Below the pieces are notes generated by a model. It searched no databases, was not told where the DNA came from, and worked only from the letters and a program-made list of their open reading frames with translations. A program made the translations under genes and the position numbers. 6,585 nt of DNA from Enteractinococcus helveticum (lineage in GTDB: Bacteria; Actinomycetota; Actinomycetes; Actinomycetales; Micrococcaceae), in the NCBI RefSeq assembly GCF_020742345.1, contig NZ_DYXC01000079.1, forward strand, positions 1-6,585. The letters are read 5' to 3'. Shown here piece after piece: positions 5,172 to 6,585 of the stretch. Each line of letters starts with the position of its first letter. Position 1 is the first letter of the stretch.

Positions 5172-5609
5172 ATGTCACAGCAACCTCCAAATTACCCCAA
5201 CGGCCCCGGGAACATCCCGCCGCAATCCCCGGGACAACCCCCGTACCAATCAAGTGGTCCCCAGGGTGGCGACCCCAACAGCGTGGAAGCCAAGGGATTC
5301 TTCGCCGGTCTGTTCGACCTGAGCTTCCAAAGCTTCGTGACTATCAAGTTCGCGAAATTCATCTATCTCATCGTGATGATTGCAATCGGGCTGTGGGCGC
5401 TGTTCGGCTGGATCATCAGTGCGATTGTCATGATGACTCAGGAACCTATTGCAGGCGTGCTCTGGTTGCTGTTGGGCTGGATTCCTGTGCTGCTGGGTCT
5501 GATTTTTGCCCGCATTACGCTTGAATTTTATGTTGCCATGGCTCGTACCGCGCAGAACACCGGGGCGGCTCGTGTCGAGCTCGAGCGTATCCGGACCATG
5601 AACCGCTAG
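5172..5609 (+). CDS. DUF4282 domain-containing small membrane protein
   Basis: This 145-residue protein has a proline/glutamine/glycine-rich cytoplasmic-type N-terminus (residues 1-36), a linker KGFFAGLFDLSFQSFVTIKF (41-60) typical of DUF4282, two transmembrane helices (about 62-87 and 94-116) and a C-terminal amphipathic segment with the family's R-I-T-L-E-F-Y pattern (114-120) and a charged tail. The start ATG at 5172 follows GAGGAG by four bases. An in-frame ATG at 5016 would add 52 residues of unrelated sequence, so it is rejected. DUF4282 proteins are common in actinobacteria and have no established function; some are annotated from membrane topology only. The gene stands alone between the GyrI-like remnant and the stem-loop at 5644-5684. 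Confidence 0.88.
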   Translation: MSQQPPNYPNGPGNIPPQSPGQPPYQSSGPQGGDPNSVEAKGFFAGLFDLSFQSFVTIKFAKFIYLIVMIAIGLWALFGWIISAIVMMTQEPIAGVLWLLLGWIPVLLGLIFARITLEFYVAMARTAQNTGAARVELERIRTMNR

Positions 5610-5643
5610 GAACACATCCACGCGGTTCACGCGCTCATGCAGT

Positions 5644-5684
5644 GCAGGCCCTGATCCTGACGTCTCGTCGGGATCGGGGCCTGC
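5644..5684 (+). terminator. Long stem-loop terminator after the DUF4282 gene
   Basis: A nearly continuous 19-pair stem (5644-5662 with 5666-5684) is closed by the 3-base loop TCT and contains only two G-U pairs. It begins with GCAGGCCC and ends with GGGGCCTGC. It starts 35 bases after the stop codon. No T-tract follows, which is common for strong GC-rich terminators in actinobacteria. Confidence 0.7.
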
Positions 5685-5737
5685 TGTCGCATCAAGAATA
5701 TTTTGGCCCAGGCAATGTGTGGGTGAACAGTCTATGA

Positions 5738-5857
5738 ATTTCAGTAAACCCCAGGTCGTGGCTGTTGATCACAGCAGAAATCGTAGAGCAGAATGTTGAG
5801 TTGGTCGCACTGGCCGAAGCTCAATCTCGTGAAGCATCGCCACATGAGGAGAACTGA
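5738..5857 (+). other. Short open frame before the lipoprotein, possible gene remnant or leader peptide
   Basis: The frame is open from 5738 to TGA at 5855-5857. Its last 30 codons read like real coding sequence (ITAEIVEQNVELVALAEAQS followed by REASPHEEN). There is no ATG or GTG start in frame; the first possible start is TTG at 5765-5767, with no clear ribosome-binding site. The end overlaps the AGGAG of the lipoprotein gene. It may be the C-terminal remnant of a lost gene, a small translated leader, or chance. Confidence 0.22.
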
Positions 5858-5863
5858 TACACC

Positions 5864-6565
5864 ATGGCAGACAAGCACTACATAGGACTCACAATGCTGG
5901 GCGTCGTCTTGCTGACAGCATGCGGGACAACGCAGGAGCAAGCAAGCGAAACATCCGAGGCTCAACCCCAGCAGGAACACAGTACTACCGCTGCTGCTGA
6001 GGCCGAAGACTCTTCGGATGATCAACAGCAGGACGCTCCAGATGCCACGCGGGACTTGGCGGATGCGGTGGAGACCATTTCGTACCCGATGCAAGGATAT
6101 GACGGCGAGATCACGATGGGCATTTTCCCACCTGAAGTGCAAGGTGAAACCATGCTGGTGTCTGTTGTATTTCAACCCGAATTTTCAGATGACAGCGCCG
6201 ACGACGTGCGCTTCGCGGACTTACACGGCACTTCGGGACTTTCTGTGCTGATGCCGGTGGTCAGCGATCGACAGAACTTCACGGCCTATCATGTGCCACG
6301 AATGTCGACCAGTGACTTTGCACAAGGCAGTGGTTGGACCGGTGGCAGCGTTGGTGATGGCACGTGGGCTTCAGCGATTGGGGATGTCAAAGTGCAGTCT
6401 GGGGCACAATACCTGCATTGGGCGTATTTTCCTGCCCCAGTAGATGACATCGACACGGTGGATATCGCTGTGATTCCCGGAGTGCAAGAATTTCGTGATG
6501 TAGAGATTGACTGGGGTGCCACAGAACCTGGCGCTGGAGAAGAGGCTGCACAAGATGATGCCTGA
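5864..6565 (+). CDS. Secreted lipoprotein with an uncharacterised extracellular domain
   Basis: The 233-residue product opens with a lipoprotein signal peptide (GLTMLGVVLLTAC, 8-20) whose lipobox L-T-A-C points to lipid attachment at Cys20. A low-complexity Gln/Glu/Ser/Ala/Asp linker (21-63) follows, then a globular part (about 65-217) and an acidic tail (EEAAQDDA). The globular part has alternating strands and a stretch Y-L-H-W-A-Y-F-P-A-P-V-D-D-I-D-T-V-D-I-A-V-I-P-G (183-206), then F-R-D-V-E-I. This resembles extracellular beta domains of other actinobacterial secreted proteins, some of them placed before OmpA-like domains. That likeness is from memory. Only two cysteine-free halves remain after Cys20, so no disulfides are expected. 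ATG at 5864 follows AGGAG (5847-5851) by 12 bases. Function unknown; it probably sits on the outer face of the membrane. Confidence 0.82.
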   Translation: MADKHYIGLTMLGVVLLTACGTTQEQASETSEAQPQQEHSTTAAAEAEDSSDDQQQDAPDATRDLADAVETISYPMQGYDGEITMGIFPPEVQGETMLVSVVFQPEFSDDSADDVRFADLHGTSGLSVLMPVVSDRQNFTAYHVPRMSTSDFAQGSGWTGGSVGDGTWASAIGDVKVQSGAQYLHWAYFPAPVDDIDTVDIAVIPGVQEFRDVEIDWGATEPGAGEEAAQDDA

Positions 6566-6585
6566 TCTCAAACGGCGTATAACGA

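Overview
The window looks like a chromosomal accessory region of an actinobacterium, probably Micrococcales (a Micrococcaceae-like genome of moderate GC). This is judged from the protein families, the strong Shine-Dalgarno sites and the stem-loops that lack T-tracts; the genus cannot be fixed from the sequence. No rRNA, tRNA, CRISPR array, transposase or integrase was seen.

Layout. Positions 1-88 hold what is probably the 3' end of a gene that starts off the left edge. Its last codons run into an array of three near-identical 13-base half-sites (73-124). On the minus strand follow a YdcF/DUF218 membrane protein (167-1237), a structured intergenic region (1238-1468), and a two-gene operon of an OFA-family major facilitator transporter (1635-2990) and a 51-residue single-helix partner (1469-1624). 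A clear sigma-70 type promoter lies at 3047-3075, with a perfect palindrome just upstream of its -35 box. On the plus strand comes an AT-richer cassette: a lone Fic AMPylase with a C-terminal winged helix (3355-4452), bracketed by two directly repeated copies of a double palindrome (3256-3318 and 4445-4508). A terminator-like hairpin follows. Next are a dead GyrI-like gene (4576-4980, stop codon plus internal deletion), a small DUF4282 membrane protein with a stem-loop-rich leader (5172-5609), a long stem-loop (5644-5684), and a secreted lipoprotein of uncertain function (5864-6565).

How the parts may work together. The transporter and its small partner look like one two-component permease, coupled in translation because the stop codon of the first gene is part of the ribosome-binding site of the second. 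The Fic protein carries its own inhibitory helix and its own DNA-binding domain, and eight copies of one half-site (ACRTGTAAAA-like) surround its gene. The simplest reading is a self-contained, autoregulated unit that arrived by horizontal transfer. The left-edge gene end repeats the same plan with an unrelated half-site (CTTATTSGGAAAA): the stop codon touches an operator-like array. That parallel is the most interesting feature of the window. The remaining genes show no obvious link to one another.
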